DNA of 64,000 nucleotides from Triplophysa rosa (GCF_024868665.1 NC_079902.1:20066772-20130771); one strand, 5' to 3'; counted from the stretch's first letter, positions 23,890-36,267 are shown. Program-made: numbers and translations. Notes: generated by a model not told the origin, from the sequence alone.

Positions 23890-24221
23890 TGTGATGAGGG
23901 AGGCGGGACGAGAGCCGTGGGAGAATGCTGCGGGGCCGGTGGCGCGAGTGATAATGAGTGTCAGCTGTGCGTTACACCGGTCTCGCATCTCTCACGGAGG
24001 AGATCGGAAGCATAAAGGGACGAGCGACAGGAGTGTACGACGAGAGAGGACCGGGCCCGGACATGTGTTAAGTTTGTATTTATGTTCTTGTGGCCGGCAG
24101 TCGACCGTGAGGTGGCTGCCGGCCTTTTATTTCCGTGTTATTATTTGTTTATTTTGATTAAAAGATATTTAATGTTCGCCGGTTCCCGCCTCCTTCCTTC
24201 CCTACTTTGAACATTGTTACA
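23890..24221 (+). mobile_element. Solo LTR
   Basis: A 332-bp unit starts TGTGATGAGGGAGGCGGGAC and ends TTTGAACATTGTTACA, so it has TG...CA ends. It is flanked by a perfect 5-bp duplication, TAACC (23885-23889 and 24222-24226). An AATTAAA-like signal (GATTAAAAG) lies near 24157. No internal retroviral-type region is attached, so this is a solo LTR left by recombination. A related partial copy lies inverted at 37293-37565. Confidence 0.88.
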
Positions 24222-24941
24222 TAACCGTAAAATAGACTAGAGATAATGTAATGTTGCCGGGTCTCAGTAGCTTAAGTAGCATGATCGTGCCTCGTCATGA
24301 ATTTAGTGTTATGCTTATGTTAAACAATGACTACCAAACCACAATAAATGTTTTATGGTCGAAAGTTGCTGATTCCATGGTTCATGCACGTAGACTAATG
24401 TTATCGGTATCTACTGTATAGTTACTATGCTAGGCACTATTCCCATAGAGAGTTGAGTGTAAGTTATTGATTGCACCTATTACACAAAGCACAATGCCTG
24501 GTCGCGAGTGTGTTTCCGAAAATATAACTACAAAAAATGATTTGAATTGGTTACTAAACACATTCACGTCCATGCGTTGTTTTGGGTGACTGCAAATGTG
24601 TTATGTAGCTAACGTTAGCAAGTTAGCTGCTACGGAGCTAGCACGCTATGCGCTAACAGCTAACAACCAGCTGCTACCTCAGAATCTAGTTTGAGCTATT
24701 AGTATAGCCCAGTAGTATACCCCGCAGGAGCCAAAATAGTGCTTTAGTACATGCACAGTTTATAAAGGGAGTCGTGACATGATGTAACAGCGGTTTCTGC
24801 TTAGTCAACAAATTCACGTGTATTGCGCTGCCCACGTGAAAGCTTATACAGTGACAGTATTTACGACATTGATAACAGACAATTGCGCTTATCAACCACA
24901 TGGGGGGAACCATACACCAAAACGGCTTGTTGTTGCTTTAA

Positions 24942-26523
24942 TGTAAATATGCGACAGCTATAAACTTTATGCTAGTATATGATGAAATATGATGCAAAAC
25001 ATGCTTTATTTTTATATGTACTTTATCTATACTTTATTTAGAAATCACAGATGACATCTTTTTAATATCTCAATTACTTCTCCTAATAAGATTACATGGA
25101 GAGCAACTTTTCTCCTGCCCTGCGTGTCAGATATTTTTCTTGAGAAAAAGACCCAAAAAAATCTCACAAACGACTCCATTATGTTTTAGATAATTCTCCC
25201 AAGCAATTTTATGAGAAACATTTGATACTGAATTGAAACACAAATGAGAACTCCATCAAATCCGCTGAGCTATAAAAGAGCAATCTCTGACCAATACAAT
25301 TTTCCTTTTGGCAGGTAGATAAAGTATATTCAAAAAAGCTGAATTTGCAAACCAATGCTCAAAACACCGAAAAAAAGTAATGTTTATGTTTACAAAGCCT
25401 GAAAAACATATACAAACAGCAAACAAACATAAGGCACAGCAATTTCACAGCACTGGTCTAAAAAAGGAAACTGGCCCGAAATTTTCCCACACTGACCAAG
25501 GGGCCATCAAGGTCCTCCTAAAACATTGGAGCCATCATTTACAACACTGCTGCTTATATGTCCCGATGTGATTCTGAATGTGCAGAGTCTTTCATGACAC
25601 ATCTGTGACACAAGTGAAAATCCAGTTCCCCTTGTGGGACACGTTTTTAAACCAGAGGAGACCCTTCGGCTATATCTTAATCAAGCTCTTTATCTCGCAC
25701 CTAACACGAGTGTCCACTGCAAATCCCCATGAATGGTAATCAGGGCTGTTTTGCCATTGTCTAGATGCCTTTTCCCTCCAGTTGTTTACTAATGAATTCC
25801 TAAAGTGCTGCAGGAAAGTTGATTAGAATGGATTAGCTGACCTCTCCACATCGTCATTTGCATTCGGAGAGGCCAAGTGCTCACCCAGCCGTACCAGCAG
25901 CCAACCTTAAAATATCTCCATCTCCCTAATGGGATTGCCACAGAATTTCCTCAGCTGGTCCTTCATGCCTCATCCGGTCTGGACGCCTACCCTGGGTCGA
26001 GAGCAAAGAAGAAAAAAAACATGTTTCGAACCAAAGCAGAGGGACTTCTACCAAACGTGACCCCTCGGGCACATCGACTCGGCATTCTCCGATCATTTTG
26101 GTCAGCTAATTAAGGTGCAATGTTCTAGCTGATTAGTTTCCATTGTGTAATTACCGTGCAGTCTGTCGCGGGATGTTTCCTTACGACTGCCAGCCGCTCG
26201 TGGCTCACCACAAACAGAGAAGTCGACAGTGGCCTTATAGAGTCTCTCGCGACTACATCCCCTCACGCTTGCCGAACAGATCTGTGAGGAAAGAAGTGTT
26301 GATTAAACCAATAGACAGCAGCCACCCCTGTGTGTGTTTGGAGGAGTAAATAACAAAATCACCTGTTTTCAAGATAATGTAGCTTTTAAATAAATAAATA
26401 TGCTTTTTCAAACGAATAGCAATGGAGAATGACAAAACAGTGCAGTGCTATTTTTGTGTCGCACCTGCAGCCGTACAGCTGAGAAGCAATAATCTCCTGT
26501 TTATTTATACTTAATCACTTTAT
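24942..26523. other. Unannotated stretch, possible conserved non-coding DNA
   Basis: No repeat is recognised. The part at about 25600-26120 is complex, balanced in composition and not repeated in the window. It is a candidate regulatory or ultraconserved-type sequence, by appearance only. Confidence 0.3.
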
Positions 26524-26527
26524 TTAA

Positions 26528-27675
26528 AGCTGCAGTCCGGAAGTTTGGCCTATTTATTGCCATCTCAGTTTGAAACATAAAATTGCAGTGCACCATATCT
26601 GCCGCTTTTTTCTGACTAAATGAAACAAAGAATTTACAAAATAAATCAAAATAGCGACGTCTTACCTGTTAATGCAATCCTTTTCACATGTCAGAGCGAG
26701 CTCTCAAAATCCCTGTCAATATCAGCTTTTGCTTTAGGATGAAGCTGTCACTTTAGCTCTCCGGAGTGCGAGGTTACTTTGTTATTAACAACAAGTGATT
26801 CTCCAGATGTAATGCGTCGGATTTTAATAAATTGAGATGTACATGACATTCTCCAGATGATCGCTTTTAAACAGCCATCTAGATGATCATGATTCTAAGC
26901 TACTTTTATAAGAATGAACAAAACTCTGTCACCCGCAGCAGTGCCGCTGCAGTGCCATCCACACACACTAGGGATGTAACGATTCACCGTGAGCCGGTTG
27001 AAAATCGATTATAATGTGTGACGATTCAAATCGGTTGAGGTCTGAACTGAATCGCAATACATTTTTTGAACAGCAGGGGCCGCCATGTTCACTGCAAACC
27101 TAAACGTGGACATGCTGATATTTCTTAAATGCAAAAAATCCAAGAAAAGCACAGACAGTATTAGTTTGTTTATATTAAAGAGACTTTTTCTATTATTAAT
27201 TTGTTATAAAATTGCAGTTTAGTTTTGTTATTTAAAATAAAACATAATTTTATTATACAAAGAAACGTGAAGCATTTAAGAAATAATGCAAGGGAAGTTG
27301 CTCATTTCTAATTTGTTTCAACTCATTTTGTAAAAATAAATCGTGAATAAATCGCATCGTGAGATCAGAATCGTGAATCGCATTGCATCGTGAGCTGAGT
27401 GAATCGTTACATCCATAACACACACGTAATAAACTAGCCGGTTCCTCTCCTTTGTGTTTATGGACGTGATGTAATGACGCAAAGAGGAACTCCCCCACAT
27501 TCAAATTTCCAGCATGGGGCAACCTGACAGAGCATATTATAAATCATTATTATAAGCTTACCTTTGTGAATCAAGGTAAGATGAGACAATCATTTTGAAC
27601 ACTGATCTGTCTATGTATTTACTCAATAATTGATTTCTAATTATTTTTACCCCAAAATTATCGCGGATTGTAGCT
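26528..27675. mobile_element. TTAA-target element holding a hAT MITE
   Basis: The ends AGCTGCAGTCCGGAAG and, inverted, AGCTACAATCCGCG are flanked by TTAA (26524-26527, 27676-27679). A 449-bp hAT element is inserted inside it. No coding frame is recognised. Confidence 0.7.
26969..27417. mobile_element. Non-autonomous hAT element
   Basis: The ends TAGGGATGTAACGATTCACC and, inverted, TATGGATGTAACGATTCACT are flanked by ACACACAC on both sides (26961-26968 and 27418-27425). The duplication lies in a CA repeat, so it is weaker evidence by itself. A second, longer copy at 34186-36457 has the same ends and body in the opposite orientation. Confidence 0.82.
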
Positions 27676-27679
27676 TTAA

Positions 27680-28200
27680 AAGGTTGGCTTTAAAACAGAA
27701 TGGCTTAAATGCAACTGGTTTGGACAAAAGCATCTCTCAAAAATGTAAAGAGGTTATATTACTATTATATAATTATATAATGATTCCATTATATCATTAT
27801 ATTACTTTAACACTAAAGCTTGTCACCTAACTCCTCTAAAACTGACATGGACAAGCTTTTTTTTTAATGTCATAGTGGAAATAAAACTGTCAGCAAAACT
27901 GCGCCCTCTAAAGGAAAACAGAGGCAATGCATCACTAATAAATTTCAAACTACAAAACCAAAAAAAGTGTAAAACACAGCTTATTCACTGACGGCCATTC
28001 ATCGAACCGCTTTCTCCACAATTCTTCTATTTATCAGATGGAAAACGATTGTTGTAGAGAAAAGACTAGAAAATTGCTTTTTTTCTCCAATTCACACCAA
28101 ATATGACCATTCAATTCTCCAAACAGTGCTTTAATAGAGGTACTTTAAGAGCAATTACATAATAATCAAAGGACTTCACATTCAATATCATACAACAATT
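27680..28200. other. Unannotated stretch
   Basis: AT-rich sequence with ATTATAT repeats at 27760-27805. No gene is visible. Confidence 0.3.
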
Positions 28201-28542
28201 TTACACTTGGATTCCACAGTCTCCATCTCTTCGGCGAGGCCAGTTTATCTCCACAATAACGCTCGGTAGCGTTTTTATAAACTCTGTAAGCCATGCACGA
28301 CTAATAACCCATTTTCCAGCATGTTTGCCACGCACCGATAGCTCAGTTTTACTGAAACTGTCATGGGAATTTGTTGCGGTGGAATGGGACACACAAGGCT
28401 CAGATTTGTTGGATCTGAGGTGGCCATGTTGATGACATAAAACAGGTGAAAATACTTCTCTCAAACAGCTGAGCAAGGATACAGATGTTTGCCTAATCTT
28501 CACAGAGCGTCTGACAAAAGAAATTTTACCAAGCATTGTCAC
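28201..28542 (-). other. Open frame of 113 residues, unrecognised
   Basis: A minus-strand frame stays open for 342 nt, ends with TAA, and is followed by AATTATGTAATTGCTC-type AT-rich DNA. It includes ELSVRGKHAGKWVISRAWLT and a basic end, NWPRRRDGDCG. No known domain is recognised. Beside it at 28600-28618 lies GGCAACCCTTG, which in inverted form resembles a common fish transposon end. It may be the 3' coding part of a degraded DNA transposon, or chance. Confidence 0.25.
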
Positions 28543-28630
28543 AGTACGCTACTTTTTTATTTCCAGGTGTGATTAAAAAAGCACCCCTGGTTTTATGCCG
28601 AAAATCTGGCAACCCTTGAGTTTCATTTAA

Positions 28631-28964
28631 AGGGACAGTTTACACAAAAATAAAAATTCTGTCATCATTTAATCACCCTCGAGTTCTTCTAAATCTGTGT
28701 ACATTTCTTTGTTCTGATGAACACAGAGAAAGATATTTGGAAGAATGCTTGTAACCAAACAGTTCTTGGCCCCCATTGACTACCATAGTAGGAAAAATTA
28801 CAACGGTACTCAAAAGTGTCCCAGAACTGTTTGTTTTCCTACATTCTTCAAATTATCTTCTTTTCTTTCCAACAGAACAAAGACATTTATAAAGCAATTT
28901 TTGCTTTATAACCTGAGGGTGAGTAAAAGAAGACAGAATTTTAATTTTAGGGTGAACTGTCCCT
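28631..28964. mobile_element. MITE family A, complete copy
   Basis: AGGGACAGTTTACACAAAAA and, inverted, AGGGACAGTTCACCCTAAAA are flanked by TTAA (28627-28630, 28965-28968). This is among the best-preserved copies and a useful reference for the family. Confidence 0.85.
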
Positions 28965-28968
28965 TTAA

Positions 28969-30375
28969 AGTATTATTCACTAAGTGGAGTCACTTTCTGA
29001 GCGGACCACCGGGAGAGCACTTGTACAAAGATGACGTGTACACCAAGCATCAGCCAATCTATGTTTGAAGCCAATTAACACTTGAATGAAATCAGGGCGG
29101 CTTCATTTGCAGTTTAACAATATCTGGCAAACATGTTTAAACAAGCATCAAATCAACTACAAAGGTGCTACAGGCACTGGATTCACGAGCAAAACAAATA
29201 CACTAAACAACAAGATGAACATTATCACGCCGGTCATTCTTCCTGTTTGTTTCAGGAAGAAGCGGGCGCAGCTCTAACATCATCACGAAGATGATCTAAT
29301 GGGGGGCCCTTTTAAAGAAGCAGCTATACAAAACAGCAGGAAGCGTGGCGGCCAGGAATTGCTTCGATTGCGACAAAAATCAAGTCAAACCTCTGAAGCA
29401 ATATGAAGCACTTTGGAAACACATAACGCCGTGCCATCTCTTCCCAGCTGGTGGGCAATCTGGCCAAATCTAGCGCCATGAAATGGGAATGACATCGAGA
29501 CGGCTACGTTCTACAGCGGTGTTTTGTCAAAACATGACCTGTCTGCACACGAGAACAGAATTCATTTGCATGGTGCTCGGAGAGGAAAAAAGATACACAG
29601 AGACAGAGTTTAATCTATAGTGAATTCTCTGTTTTCTATATTCATCTCACTTGTAATCTGCAAATAAAGATTTAACCAAGTCAATAACAATTCTATGCTT
29701 CTGTGCACACATTTCCACGCAACTACCTACCGAGAATCCACAAACACACCTACACAAACAAATGCAGAATTGTGATGTTTTATTCAAGGGTCAAGGTGTA
29801 GCTCAGAGGAACGTGTGAATGAGAATTGCTTCCGTTTGCGTGAGTTGAGTGATATATTGATTGTATAATGCAAATGAGTGATGCTCATTTTAAATTTCTT
29901 TCTCTCTCGAGTAGACATGGTTTAATCCCAGCCTATGCTGTTTTGTAGGAAATGTCAGTCAGTAAACAGGAAGCGTTTGCAGCGTCAGACAGGATCAACA
30001 ATGCAAACACCCCCACACACCTCCACACAGATGTGCTTAGGGTGCCAAGTCATGTCGATCCCTATGTAGGCGAGACATTATGCATGGACATGGCCATACC
30101 CTCTTTCATGTCATTTATGATGGAAACATGATGTGACCGAACAATGATGTATGCGCCTCTAAAAACAAACTCCTAGCTCGCCAACTGCCAAAAACTCTAC
30201 AGTCATTAGCTACACCTGAAAAGCACTGCATTCACTGATAACCAATGACACACCATACAAACACACCAGCAGACAACACAAGATCAACTTTAAACAATGT
30301 TACAATTTCTTTATCTCTTTATCATTTCCTAATTTCTATACTTTTTCTTATGTCTTGACTGCTAAATTCTATTTT
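28969..30375. other. Unannotated stretch
   Basis: No gene or recognised repeat is visible. The small plus-strand frames here have no domains. Confidence 0.35.
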
Positions 30376-30442
30376 CGGTAAAGCTGCTTTGCAACAATAC
30401 ACAACTGTGAAAAATGCTATAGAGATAAAAATGAACTGAATC
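30376..30442 (+). mobile_element. L2-type LINE tail, diverged
   Basis: GTAAAGCTGCTTTGCAACAA, then TGTGAAAAATGCTATAGAGA and AAAATGAACTGAAT match the tail of the copies at 1-450 and 47160-47338. Confidence 0.75.
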
Positions 30443-30623
30443 ATATCATTTTTGGAGTAATCTCCGGTTTGCTAACCGGGGGACTATTGTCATACATTTT
30501 TGTAATGTTACAGATAATACCACAGTTCAACAACAATCCTGTAGATAGATACACCTCCTGTTTTAAACACTACACAAGCATTGAAATGTGAAATTAAGTT
30601 TCCTTAATGTTACATTGTTTTAA

Positions 30624-30912
30624 AGGCAGGGTGGTTGATTTTATCCAGAAACATTTTTTGTCATGTTGGTTGGAAATCTCTTTACATCCTGATAGCAATC
30701 AAGAAGTCTAATGGTCAAATAATATTTTTATAATTATATATCGTCTGTGAAAGGCGTAGGATCAAAAAGCGTTCGCCCAACTGGTCATATGTTGGTCATT
30801 CATGTGTTTGGAGGAGGCATAGTTTTGGATGGCGCATCGCATAGAGGGTGGGATTATAATTTCAGTGCTAGCAGGCTAAAATTAGCACCTTTCCTAATCA
30901 ACCACCCCACCT
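30624..30912. mobile_element. MITE family B, deleted copy
   Basis: AGGCAGGGTGGTTGATT and, inverted, AGGTGGGGTGGTTGATT are flanked by TTAA (30620-30623, 30913-30916). The sequence matches both ends of the 691-bp copy at 58031-58721 but lacks about 400 bp of its middle, including the coding fossil. Confidence 0.82.
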
Positions 30913-30916
30913 TTAA

Positions 30917-31790
30917 TTTTGAGTTTTAATCATGAGTTTTGTCTCATGTATGTTAAATTGTGGGGTAAAATGAAACAAGGCTCATCATAATGTGTTTTTT
31001 TCAAAACAATTCAAAAAAGTTAATTACACAGATACTAAATATTACATTCATGAGTAGTCAATATAATAGGTTTAAACATTCGCCCCAAAATTCAGCATAA
31101 CTGACGAAAACGTTCCAGGGTTAGGATTTTTAGCTTTTTCTGTGCATTGCTAAAAATCTCTTTGCTTCTCTTTTCTGAATATATTTTAAAATGTGTTTTA
31201 ATGGAATTCATGCTCAACACTAACTTGAATGCTTGTTTCTTTACTGGTGTCATCGCTGTAAACTCTGCCTGCTGTAATGTCATATTGCATATTAACTTAA
31301 TATTCAAGAGATTTTATGACGTCACAACCTGCCTGTCTGTTCTACCCACTGCTTATCTGTGACACTCTGATTCATAACATAGCCTGTTTGTCTTCACATA
31401 TGAATGAAACCACTAACTGAATGAGACATCGGTCAGATATTATTCATTCACAGTTTACACACACCGAACTGTCCGCTTTCACAATCTCATTGTTCAGTGA
31501 TACACCGCTATAAACTCTTGAGCACTAGCCTAGCCTGCTAGCGGAGTCGCACGCCTGCGAAGACTCGACTATAACACTGTGGCAGATGTCAATATGAGTC
31601 AATGTGAGACTCCCAGACAGATCTTTCTCGCACCACCTACACGTTCAAGCTGACACGCGGGGGCAACGTTTGAGAACACGCGGGAGGTCTGGAGAACCGG
31701 TGTCAGAATAAATTCAACAGGGACGTGAAATGCCAAGAGCGTTGGTCAGTACGGCGCATGTTGAGTTAGCTCAGAAATGCTGCAGTTTTT
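30917..31790. other. Unannotated stretch
   Basis: No gene or repeat is recognised. Confidence 0.3.
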
Positions 31791-31794
31791 TTAT

Positions 31795-31910
31795 TGATAA
31801 GTGCCCAAAGCAGGCTAGTAGGGGTCTCTGCAGGTCTCCCTGCAGAAATGGGCGTGCCGAAAGGTTTCTCATTGGTCAAAGGTGCTCTTTCTTGCCTGCT
31901 GAGTTGACCA
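31795..31910 (+). repeat. Left arm of a long-range inverted repeat
   Basis: GGGGTCTCTGCAGGTC, AGAAATGGGCGTGCCGAAAG and a TTGGTC word recur in inverted form at about 33085-33185, 1.2 kb away. This could be the two ends of an old transposon, but the exact ends are not found. Confidence 0.45.
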
Positions 31911-33084
31911 ATCAGCGTTAACCACACACATACGTCATTTCTTTTAAACAGGAAAAATATTGCGATAATGTGTGTAATGCAAAAGGTTTCAAACTTGTGA
32001 AAATTTGTGACCATAAGCCCTTAAAAAATGAATAAAAAAGTATCACACAAGTCTGTATTTTTGCTTAATTGTTTAATAATAAATTACAGAAGGTAGGCCT
32101 AACTAAATAGCTATTACTCGTCTAGAAGCAGCAGTCGTTATGTTTTATGTGTATTTCAGTCTTTTTCTGCATGTTTTTGTTTAACTTACATATACTAAAT
32201 CATTTGAAATCATAGTTGTACTAAAATGGTAGAAATGCCTTTTACAGTATGACATGTTGTTATTCTATCACAACACCAAGGAAAGCTAATTATTGTGAAC
32301 TAAAACGCTAGTGCAGTTGTAAGTGTTATTTTAGAGACATTTGTAACACCCTTTAAATAATAATTGTAATTCACTTTTGATTGTGACACTTATCAGCTGT
32401 TCATTAAATATCATGTATTTCTAAATAGTTCAAATCCAATATGTGCATCCCACGTACATTCATTTTATATTTACAATAAAACGCAATATGATATTAACAC
32501 CTGCTTCTTTTCATTTCATTTTAAATATATGTTTATGGTTTAGGTAATTCGATGTGATTATTTTCATTTTTAATCAAATAAAATATGATACAAAACACAT
32601 TTTATTGTGAAGTACTTTGCACAATACGGAAAAACAATTCAGTCAAAAGTACACAGGCAGTGCTCCAAGACTACGTTTAACTAATAAATACATACAGCCT
32701 AGCTGTGTACTGTATATGAAACTCTGACCTCAGTCAAAATGATTAGTCTCGAAATAAATAGATTCATCAGACACACGATTGCCCATTATGAAATGTAACC
32801 AAAACTAGACGATTAATCATATTACCACTTAAGTGATATTAGAGGCAGAGGCCAATTTTAGATTTGCTGGCATCAAGCTGTTCTTGCCGGCGCTAACAGC
32901 CCGGTGATCAAGGGGAACTCACACATTAGATTCACGTCGAGGCCAATTTTAAAATAGGCACTAGTATCTTTATAAATCAACTACAGATTCTTGGTTTCAT
33001 ATTTCAAATCTTCAATACAAAAAGACCACAGTGAAAAAGTAGGTTTAGATGTAGGCCAATAGCGTTTAAGGTGCTGTGGAACAG
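31911..33084. other. Spacer between the inverted arms, AT-rich
   Basis: No gene is seen. The sequence is AT-rich and may be the body of a decayed element if the arms are its ends. Confidence 0.3.
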
Positions 33085-33185
33085 GCAGTTTTCACGACCA
33101 ATTGAAAAGACCTTTTGGCACGCCTCCACCTTTAGGCACACCCATTTCTCCGACCTGCAGATACCCCTGTCTCAAAGCAGGTGCC
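33085..33185 (-). repeat. Right arm of a long-range inverted repeat
   Basis: Read on the minus strand it gives GGGGTATCTGCAGGTCGGAG, AAATGGGTGTGCCTAAAGG and a later CAATTGGTCG. It is the partner of 31795-31910. Confidence 0.45.
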
Positions 33186-33639
33186 GTGCGGCTGGGCGGA
33201 TTGGCCGAGGTTAAAGGAAGGAGAGAAGCAGTCAGGTGGACGGCTTAGCTTGATATCTCGTTACTTTCATTTTATCTCAGTATGCTGCCGAAGTACGGCA
33301 TCACACGAAAGCCCCGGGGGATCAAAACACAAACATCTTTCTCACTCCGATGCCTGTCATTTATATATTTACTTCTTTGCATTGTGCGGGACTTTTAGGA
33401 TTCATTAGTTTTCAGTTTAAGTAGCTCAGCTAGTGTGAAAACTCCCTTGTGGAGCATTCCTTTTCTTTTTGGGGATCATAGAAAGAAGACTACAAAGATG
33501 CCAATCTTTAACCTCATTTGTTTTTAGGTTGAAAAATAGAAAAAGGGGCTTTTTACAAACATCAAAATGTACCATGGTACAACCATGTTTTTTTTTATTT
33601 AAGACATGGGTAGTTGACATATATACTGCACCGTACATA
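33186..33639. other. Unannotated stretch
   Basis: No gene or recognised repeat is visible. Confidence 0.3.
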
Positions 33640-33961
33640 CTACCTCGGAAATAATTAAGAGACCATTCCAAGTTTTCATTTAATCAGCATTTCTAGATAT
33701 ATTGTGGCTGTCAGGGGCGGATTAAGGTGGTCAGGGGCCCCTAAGCTGCTCTTTGGGTGAAACCCCCCTTAGGTGGCTTTCAGGTGCCTTTCACGCTTGC
33801 AGTTTAGTTCGGAACGGAGCATTGTTTGCATGAAAAGTCGCTAATGTAAAAGGTGTCACGTGAACTGCAAACCCTACGCATGCGCTTTAGCCAATTACAA
33901 TGTATTCATTAAAACACGCATCTTCCGTTCTGCCATGAAGCATATCGTTACTTCCGCTAGC

Positions 33962-34033
33962 ACTCCAGTTCATAAGGTGGCGGTAATGCACCTATAAGCT
34001 GGTTTGCCAACCGCCAGTAAAACTCAAGAAGAA
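33962..34033 (+). mobile_element. Short retroposed insert with a 15-bp duplication
   Basis: The 72-bp unit contains AAGGTGGCGGTAATGCACC, TTTGCCAACCGCC and an A-rich end AAAACTCAAGAAGAA. It is flanked by perfect copies of GTTACTTCCGCTAGC (33947-33961, 34034-34048). A 15-bp duplication plus an A-rich 3' end indicates LINE-driven retroposition. A related unit lies inverted at about 47346-47399. Confidence 0.78.
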
Positions 34034-34439
34034 GTTACTTCCGCTAGCGCCTCAGAATGGAGTTTACCAAGTCCCTTGCACATCTGCCACAAATACGGCT
34101 AGATGATGTACAACGTCTTGCAGACAAATTTTCGCTAACGACAAGATCAAAGCTAGAGAAAGGATACAAATTCTTTGTTGAACAGTAGGGATGTAACGAT
34201 TCACTCAGCTCACGATGCGATGCGATTCACGATTCTGACCTCACGATGCGATTTATTCACGATTTACTCACGATTTATTTTTACAAACTTCCCTTGCATT
34301 ATTTCTTAAATGCTTCACGTTTCTTTGCATAGTAAAATTATGGTTCATATAACAAAAACTAAACTGCAATTTGAAAACAAATTAATAATAGTACAGGTCG
34401 CTTTAATATAACAATCTAATACTGTCTGTCAGACATGTT

Positions 34440-36267
34440 CACAAGTCTCGGAGGTCCAAGTCCAAGTCAAGCCTCAAGTCATTGAGGTCGAGTCTATGTC
34501 AAGTCTCAAGTCTTTAAAGTGGAGTCCAAGTCAAGTCTTAAGTCTCTGTTCTATTTTTAGCAATAGTTTTCTCAGTTATTGTAATTCACAGTGTATGAAG
34601 CGAAATCAGTTTTGAAATATTAATTAACTCTACAGAATGTCTTGGGTATCAAACCAGTGCTTCGAACCAGTGCTGATGCTGGTGTGATATCCTGTGTTTT
34701 CTTCTTTTGACTAGGTCTTTGCGCCACATTTACCGGTGCAAAATCAAAATACATTTTATACGCAAGAATGATGTACTAATATGAACCATTTTGCTGTAAT
34801 CTAGGCTAAATTAAGTAATGTAATGAATTGCATGATGTGTAAGTAAATGTTCCAAACAAAGATTTAACTGTTTTTACATCATTTACTTGACCTTAGAATG
34901 AAATTAAACCACGTCATTACCTTTATTTTTCAGAAAAGCTCAGTAACTACTGGATATGCATTGTTGCAACACAGAGAATATTAGACCATGAACACATGTA
35001 CTAGTTCATTCAATCTCATTTGACTTAAATGACTCGTTCAGTAGGGTGTATTCATTAAGTACATCCAACCAATGAAACACTCTGACAGGGCTCACACTGA
35101 AGCGCTACTGGCTTATGGCATGCCTCTTAGAAGAACAGAGCTGCACTCTTTGCTTGAGACTGAATGAGAAATATCTTTCAAAAAGACATATTACAGAAAC
35201 TGTCTTACATTTCATCAATCATTTTTCAATCAATTCATACTTGCTTTGATCTTTAGCATGTCATTCAATGTTTTAATATACAACACGACTTACTTCATCA
35301 CTTCTTTTGGCTTAACTGTTACTTTATGTTGTATTTCACATTATGCAGCAGCTGGCATTAGCGGATAAGTTAACATTGGCATATAAAATGTTCGTGCTTG
35401 CCTTTGTAATGAGTTTCAGGGTGACTCGCCTGCAGTCGCGCTTCAAGTTTGTGGTGCTTTACCGGTGATTGTGAAGGAAAATAAGACGCACTGTTAACCG
35501 CGTGAAGACGCAGAATACATATGTCAGTGCTTCCTCTTTACCCAGAGACTTCTTTCTACCGCTTATATGAGATAAGCAGCTCATGCGCGCAAGCTGATGT
35601 CCGCCAAGAATATTTTCGTCTCGTTTTTATAAGTTAACAAAAATGTCCGTATTTTTTTATACTGTTTTCGGTATCAAGCATTCATTTTTATTTTGTTATC
35701 GTCTCGTTTTCGTCAGTGAAAACATGTCGTTAACGAATATTTTCGTTATAGTTTTCATTTCATGTTCAATAGTTCAATTCATTCAAAATTACGAAATTAA
35801 TACTGATGTAAACTATTTAAAGTTAATCATCCATTATAATATCTGCTGCACTTAAATGGTCTGGACAGAAGCTACTAAAGTAAGACTGGGCTAAATTTTG
35901 TCGTTTATGTAACTATACGATGAACACGCGTCCTCCAGATGCGTCGCGCGTGTACATAATAATCCTGACTTTGTGTGTTTAGAGATGAATCGTTGTGACA
36001 TTTGCTGCAGAACATAATGGATTGGGAATTAATAGACACATGTGTTATATGATGCTGTCATATGACACATGTGTTATATGATGCTGTCATGTGGGGAAGT
36101 AAAGGAAGAATGTGAATGAAATGTTCTTCCAAAATGACTTGCGTTTTTTACGAGTCTCATGAGTCACGAGTCCAAGTCAAGTCTCGAGTCAGCTGTCCAC
36201 GAGTCCAAGTCAAGTCGCAAGTCTCTGTTTATGCGACTTAAGTCGCGGACTCGAGTTTTCATCTCTG
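34440..36267. mobile_element. hAT element 3, inserted in hAT element 2
   Basis: The ends are CAGACATGTTCAC and, inverted, CAGAGATGAAAAC, with a perfect 8-bp duplication CTGTCTGT (34432-34439, 36268-36275). The sister copy at 26969-27417 has a single ACTGTCTGTGC at this place, confirming the empty site. Many AAGTCAAGTC-type subterminal repeats lie inside both ends, as in hAT elements where transposase binds such motifs. No transposase is recognised. Confidence 0.88.
36035..36092 (+). repeat. Tandem duplication, 29-bp unit, two copies
   Basis: The unit starts GACACATGTGTTATATGATG and is repeated with one difference near the end of the second copy. It lies inside hAT element 3. Confidence 0.9.

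Larger units (their letters stand above)
23381..24937. mobile_element. TTAA-target DNA element holding a solo LTR
   Basis: The ends AGCAACAATGAGCCGTTTT and, inverted, AGCAACAACAAGCCGTTTT are flanked by TTAA at 23377-23380 and 24938-24941. TTAA targets are used by piggyBac- and Kolobok-type elements, and the superfamily is not decided here. It contains a small coding fossil at 23664-23835 and a later LTR insertion. The gCTAAC-rich tract at 24605-24665 lies near the right end. Confidence 0.8.

Noticed and set aside
24600..24665. GCTAAC-rich tract as a telomere-like or satellite array
   Set aside because: The units are irregular and few, and they lie within the TTAA element.
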